A stretch of DNA of 64,000 nucleotides from Streptomyces sp. RFCAC02 (lineage in GTDB: Bacteria; Actinomycetota; Actinomycetes; Streptomycetales; Streptomycetaceae): NCBI RefSeq assembly GCF_004193175.1, contig NZ_SAUH01000001.1, positions 4,249,501 to 4,313,500 on the forward strand. The letters are read 5' to 3'. Shown piece by piece: positions 1 to 8,686 of the stretch. The first letter of the stretch is position 1. The number at the start of each line of letters is the position of its first letter. The notes below the pieces were generated by a model. The model had not been told where the DNA came from and did no database searches. It worked only from the letters and a program-made list of their open reading frames with translations. Both the position numbers and the translations under genes were made by a program.

Positions 1-2
1 AC

Positions 3-35
3 CCGGTGCCCGAGGGGCAGAAGTACGGCGCGTGA
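3..35 (+). CDS. 3' end of an upstream gene (partial, tentative)
   Basis: The first bases read as a short open C-terminal end (PVPEGQKYGA, then TGA). The gene would begin before the window. It cannot be identified from ten residues, and the other frames are also briefly open, so this is only a possibility. Confidence 0.25.
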   Translation, partial: PVPEGQKYGA

Positions 36-116
36 CGCGGGCACGCGCCCTGCGCCCGCGCCGCCGTGCACTACGGTGGGGCGCTGCGCGCGACAGCAGA
101 AGGGGACCGGCGGGGC

Positions 117-2450
117 ATGGACGTGCGGGAACGCGAGATCGGTGACGAGCAACGGCACCTCGACACCGTCTACCGGCGGCTGGCCGAGAAGATCACCGAG
201 GCCGAGCACCTCATGGCGGACGCCGCCCGCCTCGTGCAGGTCGGCACCCCCGGTGCGCTCGCGGAGCGCGACGCCCAGGTCTTCCGGGCCGGCCGGCACC
301 TGGCGCGGCTGAACAACGAGTTCGAGGACTTCCTCTTCGGCCGCATCGACCTGCTGGCCGGCAAGGACGGCGAACGCGGCCCCGACGGCGCCCAGACCTC
401 CGTCGAGCCCGCCGACGACGCGGTCCGCACCCTGCCGGACGGGCAGGCCGTCGCCGAGATCGCCGAGACCCTCCACATCGGCCGCCTCGGCATCCTGGAC
501 GCCGACTACGCCCCGCTCGTCATCGACTGGCGCGCCCCGGCCGCCGCCCCGTTCTACCGCGCCACACCGGTCAGGCCGGGCCGCGTCGTCCGCCGCCGCG
601 TCATCCGCAGCAGGGGCCGCCGCGTCCTCGGTGTGGAGGACGACCTGCTGCGCCCCCGGCTGCGCGCGCTCCTGGACGGCGCGGAGCTGCCGGTCGTCGG
701 CGACGGGGCGCTGATGGCCGCGCTCGGCCGCGCCCGGGGCAGCCGCATGCACGACATCGTGGCCTCCATCCAGGCCGAGCAGGACGAGGTGATCCGCGCC
801 CCCGCCGGGTCCGTCACCGAGGTCACCGGCGGCCCCGGCACGGGGAAGACCGCCGTCGCGCTCCACCGGGCCGCGTACCTCCTGTACCAGGACCGCAGGC
901 GGTACGCGGGCGGCATCCTCGTCGTGAGCCCCACGCCGCTGCTCGTTGCCTACACCGAGGGCGTCCTCCCCGCCCTCGGCGAGGAGGGGCAGGTCGCGAT
1001 CCGCGCGCTCGGCTCCCTCGTCGACGCGTACGAGGCCGACGCGTACGACTCCCCGGCCGTCGCCCGGACCAAGGGCTCGGCCGCCATGGCGCGCGTCCTC
1101 GCGAGGGCCGCGCGCGGCGCGCTGGAGCGGGCGGGGGCGCCGGAGCGGCTGCGCGTCGTGGCGTTCGGCCGCCGTGTCGAACTGGACCGCGACGACCTGG
1201 CCCGCGTCCGGCAGCAGGTCCTCGGCGGCACCGCCCCCGTCAACCTGCTGCGCCCCCGCGCCCGCCGCCTGCTGATCGACGCGCTGTGGCGTGCCTGTGG
1301 CGCCGCGCGGCGCTACCCGGACGGCGAGCTGGCCGCCGAGGCGCGCGACGCGTTCGCCGAGGACATCGGGACCGAGGACGCCTTCACCGGCTTCCTCGAC
1401 GCCTGGTGGCCCGAGCTGACGCCGCTGGACGTCCTGCGGGCCATGGCCGACGAGCAGCGCCTCGCCCGCTGGGCGCGCCGCATCCTGCGCCCGCGCGAGA
1501 TCCGGGCGCTCGCCCGCTCCCTGCGCCGCGTCACCCCGGAGGGCGCCGGGCTGTCGGCCCACGACATCGCCCTCCTCGACGAGCTGCGCACCCTCCTGGG
1601 CGCTCCCGCGCGCCCGGCCGCGCCCCGCGAGGCCGACCCGCTCGACCAGCTCACCGGGCTCGACGAACTCACCACGTACGCCGACCGCGCCGCGTCGCGC
1701 CGTGAGCGCGACGCCGACCGCGAGCCGGGCGAACGCACCGACTACGCCCACGTGATCGTGGACGAGGCGCAGGACCTGACGCCCATGCAGTGGCGGATGG
1801 TGGGCCGCCGGGGACGGCACGCCACCTGGACCGTCGTCGGCGACCCGGCGCAGAGTTCGTGGCCCGCGCCCGAGGAGGCCGCAGCGGAACGGACCGCCGC
1901 CCTGGGCCGCCGCCCGGCACGCCGGTTCGAACTCACCGTCAACTACCGCAACCCCGCCGAGATCGCCCGGGTCGCCGCCGGTGTCCTGGCCCGCGCCATG
2001 CCGGGCGGCACGCCGCCGACGGCGGTGCGGTCCACCGGTGTCGCGCCGCGCTTCGCCGTCCTGCCGGCGGACGCCGACGGCGGTCTGCCGGCCGCCGTGC
2101 GGGCCGAGGCGGACCGCCTGCTCGGCGAGGTCGACGGCACGGTCGGCGTCGTCGTCGCGATGCGGCGGCGCGACGAGGCCCGGGCCTGGACGGCCGGCAC
2201 GGGGGCGGGGGAGCGGCTCGTCGTGCTGGGCAGCCTGGAGGCCAAGGGGCTCGAGTACGACGCGACGCTGGTCGTGGCGCCGGCGGAGATCGCCGCCGAG
2301 TCCCCGGCGGGCCTGCGCGTGCTCTACGTGGCGCTCACACGGGCCACGCAGCGCCTGACGGTCCTCGCGACCCCGGGCGACGAGCCGGACGCCGACGGGG
2401 TGCCCGCGCTGCTCACGGCGCCGCCCGACGTACCGGCGGCCGACCGGTAG
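117..2450 (+). CDS. HelD/HelR-like superfamily 1 helicase-type ATPase
   Basis: A UvrD/Rep-type ATPase of about 777 residues. The N-terminus is a charged, probably coiled-coil region (residues 1-80), the arrangement of HelD proteins, which bind RNA polymerase and recycle stalled or drug-bound complexes rather than unwind DNA. Walker A GGPGTGKT is near residue 238, the Walker B-like VDEAQD near 547, and a late SF1 motif LYVALTRATQRL is near the C-terminus. A GTG at 66 lies in frame, but ATG 117 is better placed behind a purine-rich stretch and starts with the family's charged helix. HelR-type members confer rifamycin tolerance; the rifamycin-associated promoter element is not visible in the 116 bases available upstream, so the HelR assignment is open. 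Confidence 0.85.
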   Translation: MDVREREIGDEQRHLDTVYRRLAEKITEAEHLMADAARLVQVGTPGALAERDAQVFRAGRHLARLNNEFEDFLFGRIDLLAGKDGERGPDGAQTSVEPADDAVRTLPDGQAVAEIAETLHIGRLGILDADYAPLVIDWRAPAAAPFYRATPVRPGRVVRRRVIRSRGRRVLGVEDDLLRPRLRALLDGAELPVVGDGALMAALGRARGSRMHDIVASIQAEQDEVIRAPAGSVTEVTGGPGTGKTAVALHRAAYLLYQDRRRYAGGILVVSPTPLLVAYTEGVLPALGEEGQVAIRALGSLVDAYEADAYDSPAVARTKGSAAMARVLARAARGALERAGAPERLRVVAFGRRVELDRDDLARVRQQVLGGTAPVNLLRPRARRLLIDALWRACGAARRYPDGELAAEARDAFAEDIGTEDAFTGFLDAWWPELTPLDVLRAMADEQRLARWARRILRPREIRALARSLRRVTPEGAGLSAHDIALLDELRTLLGAPARPAAPREADPLDQLTGLDELTTYADRAASRRERDADREPGERTDYAHVIVDEAQDLTPMQWRMVGRRGRHATWTVVGDPAQSSWPAPEEAAAERTAALGRRPARRFELTVNYRNPAEIARVAAGVLARAMPGGTPPTAVRSTGVAPRFAVLPADADGGLPAAVRAEADRLLGEVDGTVGVVVAMRRRDEARAWTAGTGAGERLVVLGSLEAKGLEYDATLVVAPAEIAAESPAGLRVLYVALTRATQRLTVLATPGDEPDADGVPALLTAPPDVPAADR

Positions 2451-2596
2451 CGGGGAAGGGGTGACGCCCGGCTCCCTGGACGTCTGTGCCCATCGGATCG
2501 CACGCGCGTTCCGCCGGCGGGCGCGCTCCGGAACGGACGGCGACGCGCCGTGACGGACAGGCCCCGGCAGGGCGCTGACCTGCGCCCGGCGGCCGG

Positions 2597-2624
2597 TTGA
2601 CCCGTGCGCTCAGTGAGGTAGCCT
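2597..2624 (+). promoter_or_regulatory. Predicted vegetative promoter for the malic enzyme gene
   Basis: TTGACC (2597-2602), 16-base spacer, TAGCCT (2619-2624). This is close to the streptomycete HrdB consensus TTGAC-N16-18-TAGRRT. It is the only good match in the 466-base gap and points at the malic enzyme. The implied 5' leader is close to 290 bases. Confidence 0.5.
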
Positions 2625-2916
2625 GGAATTGGCGCCGGCCCGATTCCATGCCCCCGGGCCCAACCATAGTCGCTGCGAGCGACCCCTTGCCGCGAGGCGA
2701 GCTGGCGGGCCGGCGTCCTCGACTTCCCTCTTCCGCGCCCCGGTCGGGCGCCTCCCGCATGTCCCGCCGCGCCGCGCGCGCGGCGCGGGCCTTCCGGACG
2801 TTTCGCCGCACACCGGTCCGTGCCCGATGCCCTGGCTTTCACCGCCCCCCGCCTCTCTCGTATGGTGACAAGGTTTTCGGGGGGCGTTTTCTGGAAAGTG
2901 AAGGAAGTTATCGGCC
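2625..2916 (+). other. Long 5' leader of the malic enzyme mRNA (no gene seen)
   Basis: No convincing open frame lies here. The segment contains small potential hairpins, for example GTCGCT-GCG-AGCGAC near 2671-2685, and a GGAAGT ribosome-binding region just before the ATG at 2917. No known riboswitch was recognised. Confidence 0.3.
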
Positions 2917-4359
2917 ATGGCAACGGCGCCCAGTGTCTCGTACTCGATGACCGTTCGGCTCGAAGTACCGGCGAGCGGAACGGCGGTCAGTCAGCTCACC
3001 ACCGTGGTCGAGTCCTCCGGGGGATCGGTCACCGGCCTCGACGTCACCGCGTCGGGACACGAGAAGCTGCGCATCGACGTGACCATCGCGGCGAGTTCCA
3101 CCGCGCACGCCGACGAGATCGTGCAGAAGCTCCGCGGCATCGAGGGGGTCGCCCTCGGCAAGGTCTCCGACCGGACCTTCCTCATGCACCTGGGCGGCAA
3201 GATCGAGATGTCGTCCAAACACCCGATTCGCAATCGCGACGACCTGTCGATGATCTACACGCCGGGCGTCGCCCGCGTCTGCACCCAGATCGCGGGCAAC
3301 CCGGAGGACGCCAGGCGCCTCACCATCAAGCGCAACAGCGTCGCCGTCGTCACCGACGGGTCGGCCGTCCTCGGGCTCGGCAACATCGGCCCGCACGCCG
3401 CGCTCCCCGTGATGGAGGGCAAGGCGGCGCTGTTCAAGCGGTTCGCCGGCATCGACGCCTGGCCGCTGTGCCTCGACACCCAGGACACCGACGCGATCGT
3501 CGAGATCGTGAAGGCCATCGCGCCGGGCTTCGCCGGCATCAACCTGGAGGACATCTCCGCGCCCCGCTGCTTCGAGATCGAGGCGCGGCTGCGGGAGGCC
3601 CTCGACATCCCCGTCTTCCACGACGACCAGCACGGCACCGCCATCGTCGTCCTCGCCGCCCTCCACAACGCGCTGCGCGTCGTCGGCAAGGACCTCGCGC
3701 AGGTCCGGGTCGTCATGTCGGGCGCGGGCGCCGCGGGCACCGCCATCCTCAAGCTGCTGATCGAGGCGGGCGTCCGGCACGCCGTCGTCGCCGACATCCA
3801 CGGCGTCGTGCACGCGGGCCGCCCCGACCTCGTCGACGCCGACCCCGACTCGCCGCTGCGCTGGATCGCCGACAACACCAACCCCGACGGCGTCACCGGC
3901 ACCCTGCGCGACGCCATCGCCGGTGCCGACGTCTTCATCGGCGTCTCGGCCCCCGACGTCCTGGACGCGTCGGACGTCGCCGCCATGGCTGACGACGCCA
4001 TTGTGTTCGCGCTCGCGAATCCGGACCCGGAGATCGACCCGGCCATCGCCCGCCAGACGGCGGCCGTCGTCGCCACCGGCCGTTCGGACTTCCCGAACCA
4101 GATCAACAACGTCCTGGTCTTCCCCGGCGTCTTCCGCGGCCTGCTGGACGCCCAGTCGCGGACCGTCAGCATCGGGATGATGCTGGCCGCCGCCCGGGCG
4201 CTCGCCGATGTCGTCGGCGAGGACGAGCTGAACGCCAACTACATCGTGCCCAGCGTCTTCAACGACCGCGTGTCCGGCGCCGTGGCCGGGGCCGTCCGCG
4301 AGGCCGCGCAGGGCTCCGGTGCCGCGCCCGCGTCCCTGCCGGGTCCGGCGGAGGGCTGA
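2917..4359 (+). CDS. NAD-dependent malic enzyme with N-terminal ACT domain
   Basis: A 480-residue oxidative decarboxylase converting malate to pyruvate and CO2 with NAD(P) reduction, joining the TCA cycle to pyruvate in the cytoplasm. Residues 10-85 look like an ACT domain (probable amino-acid or effector sensing). Then come the malic N-terminal domain with IYTPGVARVC, the VTDGSAVLGLGNIG segment, the metal-binding FHDDQHGTAIV, and the dinucleotide motif GAGAAGTA near residue 270. The ACT fusion is the usual bacterial short form and suggests allosteric control; NAD rather than NADP preference is inferred from family membership. Monocistronic, behind its own promoter and long leader. Confidence 0.93.
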   Translation: MATAPSVSYSMTVRLEVPASGTAVSQLTTVVESSGGSVTGLDVTASGHEKLRIDVTIAASSTAHADEIVQKLRGIEGVALGKVSDRTFLMHLGGKIEMSSKHPIRNRDDLSMIYTPGVARVCTQIAGNPEDARRLTIKRNSVAVVTDGSAVLGLGNIGPHAALPVMEGKAALFKRFAGIDAWPLCLDTQDTDAIVEIVKAIAPGFAGINLEDISAPRCFEIEARLREALDIPVFHDDQHGTAIVVLAALHNALRVVGKDLAQVRVVMSGAGAAGTAILKLLIEAGVRHAVVADIHGVVHAGRPDLVDADPDSPLRWIADNTNPDGVTGTLRDAIAGADVFIGVSAPDVLDASDVAAMADDAIVFALANPDPEIDPAIARQTAAVVATGRSDFPNQINNVLVFPGVFRGLLDAQSRTVSIGMMLAAARALADVVGEDELNANYIVPSVFNDRVSGAVAGAVREAAQGSGAAPASLPGPAEG

Positions 4360-4684
4360 GCGGCGCCCGGCCGGCGCACCGCGCGCCCGGGTGCCGCGTG
4401 CCGCCATCCGGCGGCGAGTCGCGTCCCCGGGCCGCTCCGGCGCGCCGTAGGGTGGCCCGGAGGCAGAGCCTCGGGACCGTCACCGCGGTGGGGCGTGCAC
4501 GCTCTTCGTGTGACCTCCCGGGCGCGGATTGGCCTTCGCGGCACTCGTGGGGGCAGGATGCGTCCCGGGCGCGAGGGGGCCGGCCCGGCAGGGCAGACCC
4601 GGGTCCAGGGACTGTCAGTGGGCCCTGGCAGCATCGGCTTCGATCGCACGCCTCATAGGCACGTTGAACACGGGAGTACGTAAT
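4360..4684 (+). other. Intergenic region between the malic enzyme and hupA
   Basis: 325 bases without a credible gene. A short GCCGCC-ATCC-GGCGGC hairpin (4400-4415) may end the malic enzyme transcript. The hupA promoter must lie here. TTGGCC at 4529 with CAGGAT at 4554 is the best pair I see, but its 19-base spacing is long. Confidence 0.3.
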
Positions 4685-4966
4685 ATGAACCGCAGTGAGC
4701 TGGTGGCCGCTCTGTCCGAGCGCGCCGAGGTGACCCGGAAGGACGCCGACGCTGTGCTGGCGGCCCTGGCCGAGACCGTCGGGGAGGTCGTCGCCAAGGG
4801 CGACCAGAAGGTCACCATTCCCGGTTTCCTGACCTTCGAGCGCACTCACCGTGCGGCTCGCACCGCCCGCAACCCGCAGACCGGCGAGCCCATCAACATC
4901 CCCGCCGGGTACAGCGTGAAGGTGTCGGCCGGCTCCAAGCTGAAGGAAGCCGCCAAGGGTCAGTGA
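4685..4966 (+). CDS. hupA: HU-family nucleoid protein
   Basis: A single-domain HU protein of 93 residues. It starts MNRSELVAALSERA, has the helical dimerisation region at 1-45 and the beta-arm signature around residues 46-75 (IPGFLTFERTHRAARTARNP). It bends and compacts DNA nonspecifically. The short length and absence of a lysine-rich C-terminal tail make it the HupA type, not the sporulation-specific HupS. ATG 4685 follows GGGAG at a suitable distance; the longer in-frame extension upstream is rejected because the HU fold starts at this Met. A strong hairpin terminator follows. Confidence 0.96.
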   Translation: MNRSELVAALSERAEVTRKDADAVLAALAETVGEVVAKGDQKVTIPGFLTFERTHRAARTARNPQTGEPINIPAGYSVKVSAGSKLKEAAKGQ

Positions 4967-5012
4967 CCCGAGTGACGCGTGTGACGTCATGACGGCGCCC
5001 TGAGCGTCGCGG

Positions 5013-5050
5013 AAAGGGGTGGCTCCCGGAGTCCCGGGAGCCACCCCTTT
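5013..5050. terminator. Bidirectional terminator between hupA and murA
   Basis: A perfect 17-bp stem: AAAGGGGTGGCTCCCGG (5013-5029), loop AGTC, and its exact complement at 5034-5050 ending in TTT. A-rich on one side and T-rich on the other, it suits both of the convergent genes around it. Confidence 0.9.
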
Positions 5051-5098
5051 CGTTGTCGTGCGGTGTCGTCCTGTGTCGTGCCGCGCGGGCGCGGGAGG

Positions 5099-6418
5099 TC
5101 AGACGCGCTCGACCTTCGCGCCGAGGTCCTCCAGCTTGTTGACGAAGTTCTCGTAGCCGCGGTTGATGAGGCCGATGCCGTGCACCGTGGAGGTGCCCTG
5201 CGCCGCCAGCGCCGCGATCAGGTAGGAGAAGCCGCCGCGCAGGTCCGGGATGACGAGGTCGGCGCCCTGGAGCGTCGTCGGCCCCGACACGACGGCGGAG
5301 TGGAGGAAGTTCCGCTGGCCGAAGCGGCACGGCGTCCCGCCGAGGCACTCGCGGTAGAGCTGGATGTGCGCGCCCATCTGGTTCAGGGCGCTGGTGAAGC
5401 CGAGCCGGGACTCGTACACCGTCTCGTGCACGATCGACAGGCCCGACGCCTGCGTCAGCGCCACCACGAGCGGCTGCTGCCAGTCGGTCTGGAAGCCCGG
5501 GTGGACGTCCGTCTCCAGGGCGATCGCGTTCAGCGGGCCGCCGGGGTGCCAGAAGCGGATGCCGGCGTCGTCGATCTCGAACGCGCCGCCCACCTTCCGG
5601 TAGACGTTGAGGAACGTCATCATCTCGCGCTGCGTCGCGCCCTTGACGTAGACGCTGCCCTTCGTGGCCAGCGCGGCGCTCGCCCAGGAGGCCGCCTCCA
5701 GGCGGTCGGGCAGGGCGCGGTGCGTGTAGCCGCCGAGCCGGTCGACCCCCGTGATGCGGATGGTGCGGTCGGTGTCCATGGAGATGATGGCGCCCATCTT
5801 CTGCAGGACGCAGATGAGGTCCTCGATCTCCGGCTCCACGGCCGCGTTGGACAGCTCGGTGACGCCCTCGGCCAGGACGGCCGTCAGCAGCACCTGCTCG
5901 GTCGAGCCGACGGACGGGTAGGGCAGGCGGATCTTGCAGCCGCGCAGCCGCTGCGGCGCCTCCAGGTACTGGCCGTCGGCGCGCTTCTCGATCGTCGCGC
6001 CGAACCTCCGCAGCACGTCGAAGTGGAAGTCGACCGGCCGGCCGCCGATGTCGCAGCCGCCGAGGCCGGGGATGAACGCGTGCCCGAGCCGGTGCAGCAG
6101 CGGACCGCAGAAGAGGATGGGGATGCGGGACGACCCGGCGTGCGCGTCGATGTCGGCGACGTTCGCGCTCTCGACGTGCGACGGGTCGAGGATCAGCTCG
6201 CCCGGCTCCTCACCGCTGCGGACGGTGACACCGTGGAGCTGGAGCAGCCCGCGGACGACGCGCACGTCGCGGATGTCCGGGACGTTGCGCAGGCGGCTGG
6301 GGCCGCTGCCGAGCAGGGCCGCGACCATGGCCTTCGGCACCAGGTTCTTGGCGCCGCGGACCCTGATCTCCCCCTCGATCGGGGTGCCGCCGTGGACAAG
6401 CAGTACGTCGTCGGTCAT
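5099..6418 (-). CDS. murA: UDP-N-acetylglucosamine 1-carboxyvinyltransferase (MurA)
   Basis: Transfers enolpyruvate from PEP to UDP-GlcNAc, the first committed step of peptidoglycan synthesis, in the cytoplasm. About 439 residues, the usual length. Substrate loop GLGGCDIGGRPVDFH carries the Cys (about residue 122) that is the fosfomycin target in the family, and GAKN lies near residue 25. Start taken as the ATG at 6418 (MTDDVLLVHGG); a GTG at 6427, three codons upstream, is equally in frame but only three bases from the GGAG. Convergent with hupA, and divergent from the yqgE gene across a 180-base spacer. Confidence 0.96.
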   Translation of the reverse strand: MTDDVLLVHGGTPIEGEIRVRGAKNLVPKAMVAALLGSGPSRLRNVPDIRDVRVVRGLLQLHGVTVRSGEEPGELILDPSHVESANVADIDAHAGSSRIPILFCGPLLHRLGHAFIPGLGGCDIGGRPVDFHFDVLRRFGATIEKRADGQYLEAPQRLRGCKIRLPYPSVGSTEQVLLTAVLAEGVTELSNAAVEPEIEDLICVLQKMGAIISMDTDRTIRITGVDRLGGYTHRALPDRLEAASWASAALATKGSVYVKGATQREMMTFLNVYRKVGGAFEIDDAGIRFWHPGGPLNAIALETDVHPGFQTDWQQPLVVALTQASGLSIVHETVYESRLGFTSALNQMGAHIQLYRECLGGTPCRFGQRNFLHSAVVSGPTTLQGADLVIPDLRGGFSYLIAALAAQGTSTVHGIGLINRGYENFVNKLEDLGAKVERV

Positions 6419-6600
6419 CGAACTCACGATCTCCGGGTGGGTCGGGGACCCCGCGTGCTCGGACCGATGATCCGCACCGATCCGCAGGAACTGGCAGGAA
6501 AATGGTAGTGCGCCGTACCGCGCCGCCGTGTGACCGGCCGCCCTGCCGCGGCCCGAGGCCGACTCTCCCCCTTACCCCGGCGATGCGGAATCATGGCCCC

Positions 6601-7158
6601 ATGACCGAGGAGTCCTCCCTCACCGGGCGGCTGCTGGTGGCCACACCGGCGCTGTCCGACCCGAACTTCGACCGTTCCGTCGTGCTCCTCCTCGACCACG
6701 ACCGTGAGGGAGCCCTCGGGGTCGTCCTGAACCGGCCCACCCCCGTCGGCGTGTCCGAGGTGCTGGAGGGCTGGGCCGACCTCGCGGGCGAGCCGGGGGT
6801 CGTCTTCCAGGGCGGCCCGGTCGCCCTGGACGCGGCCCTCGCGCTGGCCGTCGTCCCCGGCCGCGGGCCGCTCGGCTGGCGCCGGGTGCACGGCTCGATC
6901 GGCCTCGTGGACCTGGACGCGCCCCCGGAGGTCCTCGCCGCCGAGCTGGGCAGCCTCCGCGTCTTCGCCGGCTACGCGGGCTGGGGACCGGAGCAACTGG
7001 AGCGCGAGCTGGACGAGGGCGCCTGGTACGTCGTGGACTCGGAGCCGGGCGATGTGTCGGCGCCCCGGCCGGAGGGGCTGTGGCGGGCCGTCCTGCGGCG
7101 GCAGCGGGGCACCCTGGCCCTGCTCGCGACATATCCGGAGGACCCGTCGCTGAATTAG
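6601..7158 (+). CDS. YqgE/AlgH family protein
   Basis: A 185-residue UPF0301/AlgH-type protein: SLTGRLLVATPALSDPNF at the N-terminus and LLDHDREGALGVVLNRP at about 35-50 are the family signatures. The family has a known fold but no firmly established biochemical function. ATG 6601 is chosen over longer in-frame starts because the conserved domain begins within ten residues of it. It sits 11 bases upstream of the DUF3039 gene, so the two are likely cotranscribed. Confidence 0.88.
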   Translation: MTEESSLTGRLLVATPALSDPNFDRSVVLLLDHDREGALGVVLNRPTPVGVSEVLEGWADLAGEPGVVFQGGPVALDAALALAVVPGRGPLGWRRVHGSIGLVDLDAPPEVLAAELGSLRVFAGYAGWGPEQLERELDEGAWYVVDSEPGDVSAPRPEGLWRAVLRRQRGTLALLATYPEDPSLN

Positions 7159-7169
7159 GCTTGGGATCC

Positions 7170-7463
7170 ATGAGCACTCTCGAGCCCGAACGCGGAGCGG
7201 GCACCGGCACCCTCGTCGAGCCCGTCCCGCAGACCACGCACGGCGACGGCGACCACGAGCGCTTCGCCCACTACGTCCAGAAGGACAAGATCATGGCGAG
7301 CGCGCTCGACGGGACCCCCGTCGTCGCGCTCTGCGGCAAGGTGTGGGTGCCCGGCCGCGACCCGAAGAAGTACCCGGTGTGTCCGATGTGCAAGGAGATC
7401 TACGAGTCGATGGGCTCGTTCGGCGGCGGCAAGGACGGGAAGGGCGGCAAGGGCGGCAAGTGA
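7170..7463 (+). CDS. DUF3039 family protein
   Basis: A 97-residue actinobacterial protein. The central part (residues 30-75) is conserved: ERFAHYVQKDKIMASAL, then CGKVWVP and PVCPMCKEIYE, giving three cysteines that could hold a metal. The tail is a flexible GGGKDGKGGKGGK lysine/glycine stretch. Function unknown. It follows the YqgE gene by 11 bases, a strong hint of cotranscription, and is followed by a GC hairpin. Confidence 0.85.
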   Translation: MSTLEPERGAGTGTLVEPVPQTTHGDGDHERFAHYVQKDKIMASALDGTPVVALCGKVWVPGRDPKKYPVCPMCKEIYESMGSFGGGKDGKGGKGGK

Positions 7464-7546
7464 CGCCCGGGGCCGTCCCCTCCGCCGCGCGGGCACGCCC
7501 GCGCCGCCCCCCGCGCGCGTCCGCCGCGCCTCTTCTCCGCACCCGT

Positions 7547-7575
7547 TCCCGGCCGCCGCGCCCCGGCGGCCGGGA
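7547..7575 (+). terminator. Hairpin terminator after the DUF3039 gene
   Basis: TCCCGGCCGCCG (7547-7558) pairs with CGGCGGCCGGGA (7564-7575) around a five-base loop: a 12-bp stem in the 318-base gap before the dehydrogenase operon. There is no T-tract, which is usual in streptomycetes. I see no gene in the rest of the gap. Confidence 0.55.
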
Positions 7576-7781
7576 GCACGGCCCGCCCGCCGCGCCGCGG
7601 CGGTGACGGGCGCCCCGCGCATGCCCCGATCGGGTGAGAGCGGCGTCCCGCCGCGTCCTCGGGCGGCCCCGCCAGGCCCCCGCACGGACCGCCCGTGAAT
7701 CTGTGCCAGAGTTGCCACGTCCCGGCCGCGAGGACGTACCGTACGGCTGGGCAGCCGGGACACCGGAAAGGGGCAGCAGGA

Positions 7782-8686
7782 TTGAGCACGCACGCACCGC
7801 ACGCACCCGACTCGGCGCGGCTCGTCGCGCTCCCGGCCACGCTCGACGACGCCGTCGCGGCGCTCGCCGAGGTGCCGGCGGCGGTCCCCGTGGCCGGCGG
7901 CACCGATCTCATGGCGCAGGTCAACGCCGGGCTCCTCCGTCCCGCCGCCCTCGTCGGCCTCGGCCGGCTCGCCGAGCTCCGCGGCTGGGCCTACCAGGAC
8001 GGTCACGCGCTGCTCGGTGCCTGCCTCACGCACGCCCGGATGAGCCGCCCCGACTTCGCCGCCCTGATCCCGGCGCTCGCCACCGCCGCCCGCGCCGCCG
8101 GCCCCCGCAGGTGCGCAACGCCGGCACCCTCGGCGGCAACATCATGACGGCGGCGCCATCGGGCGACACCCTGCCCGTCCTCGCCGCCCTCGACGCGACC
8201 CTGCTGGTCGCCGGTCCCGGCGGCGAGGGCCGCCAGATCCCGGTCAGCCACCTCCTGGCGGGCCGCGACCGCCTCCGCAGGGGAGAGCTGCTCGCCCACG
8301 TCCGCGTGCCGCTGCTGCACGCGCCCCAGGCGTACCTGCGGGCCACCACGCGGACCGGCCCGTCCCGCGCCACGGCGTCCGTCGCCGTCGTCCTCGACCC
8401 GGTGCACCGCGAGGTGCGCTGCGCGGTCGGCGCCGTCGCCCCCATGCCCCTGCGCCCGCTGGACGCCGAGCAGTGGGTCGCCTCCCTCGTGGACTGGGAC
8501 GGCGAGCGCGGGCTCACCCCGGAGGTGCTCGAAGCGTTCGGCACCTACGTGGGCATGGCGTGCATCCCGGACCCGGAACCGCCGGCCGACGGCGGCGAAC
8601 ATCCGCAACTCACCCCCGCGCTGCTCCACTTGAGGCGTACGGTGGCAACACTGGCCCGCCGTGGACTCGGAAGGGCTCTCGTATGA
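7782..8686 (+). pseudogene. Xanthine dehydrogenase-family FAD-binding subunit, frameshifted
   Basis: Encodes the FAD subunit that relays electrons from the 2Fe-2S partner. The N-terminal part (VPVAGGTDLMAQVNAG, residues 30-45) reads in one frame to about 8100; the C-terminal part (QVRNAGTLGGNIMTAAP to the stop at 8686) reads in the -1 frame. Restoring one C in the run at 8102-8106 joins them as ARAAGPPQVRNAGTLGGN, the expected family sequence, giving about 301 residues. TTG 7782 is preferred, behind GGGGCAGCAGGA. The stop overlaps the next gene's start (ATGA at 8683). Either a real one-base deletion or, more likely, a sequencing error. Confidence 0.85.

Noticed and set aside
1..116. Rifamycin-associated element before the HelD-like gene
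   Set aside because: No 19-base palindrome of that type is visible in the bases available, though the upstream region is truncated.
5063..6508. A 481-codon plus-strand frame opposite murA
   Set aside because: Shadow of murA; repetitive charged translation without any domain.
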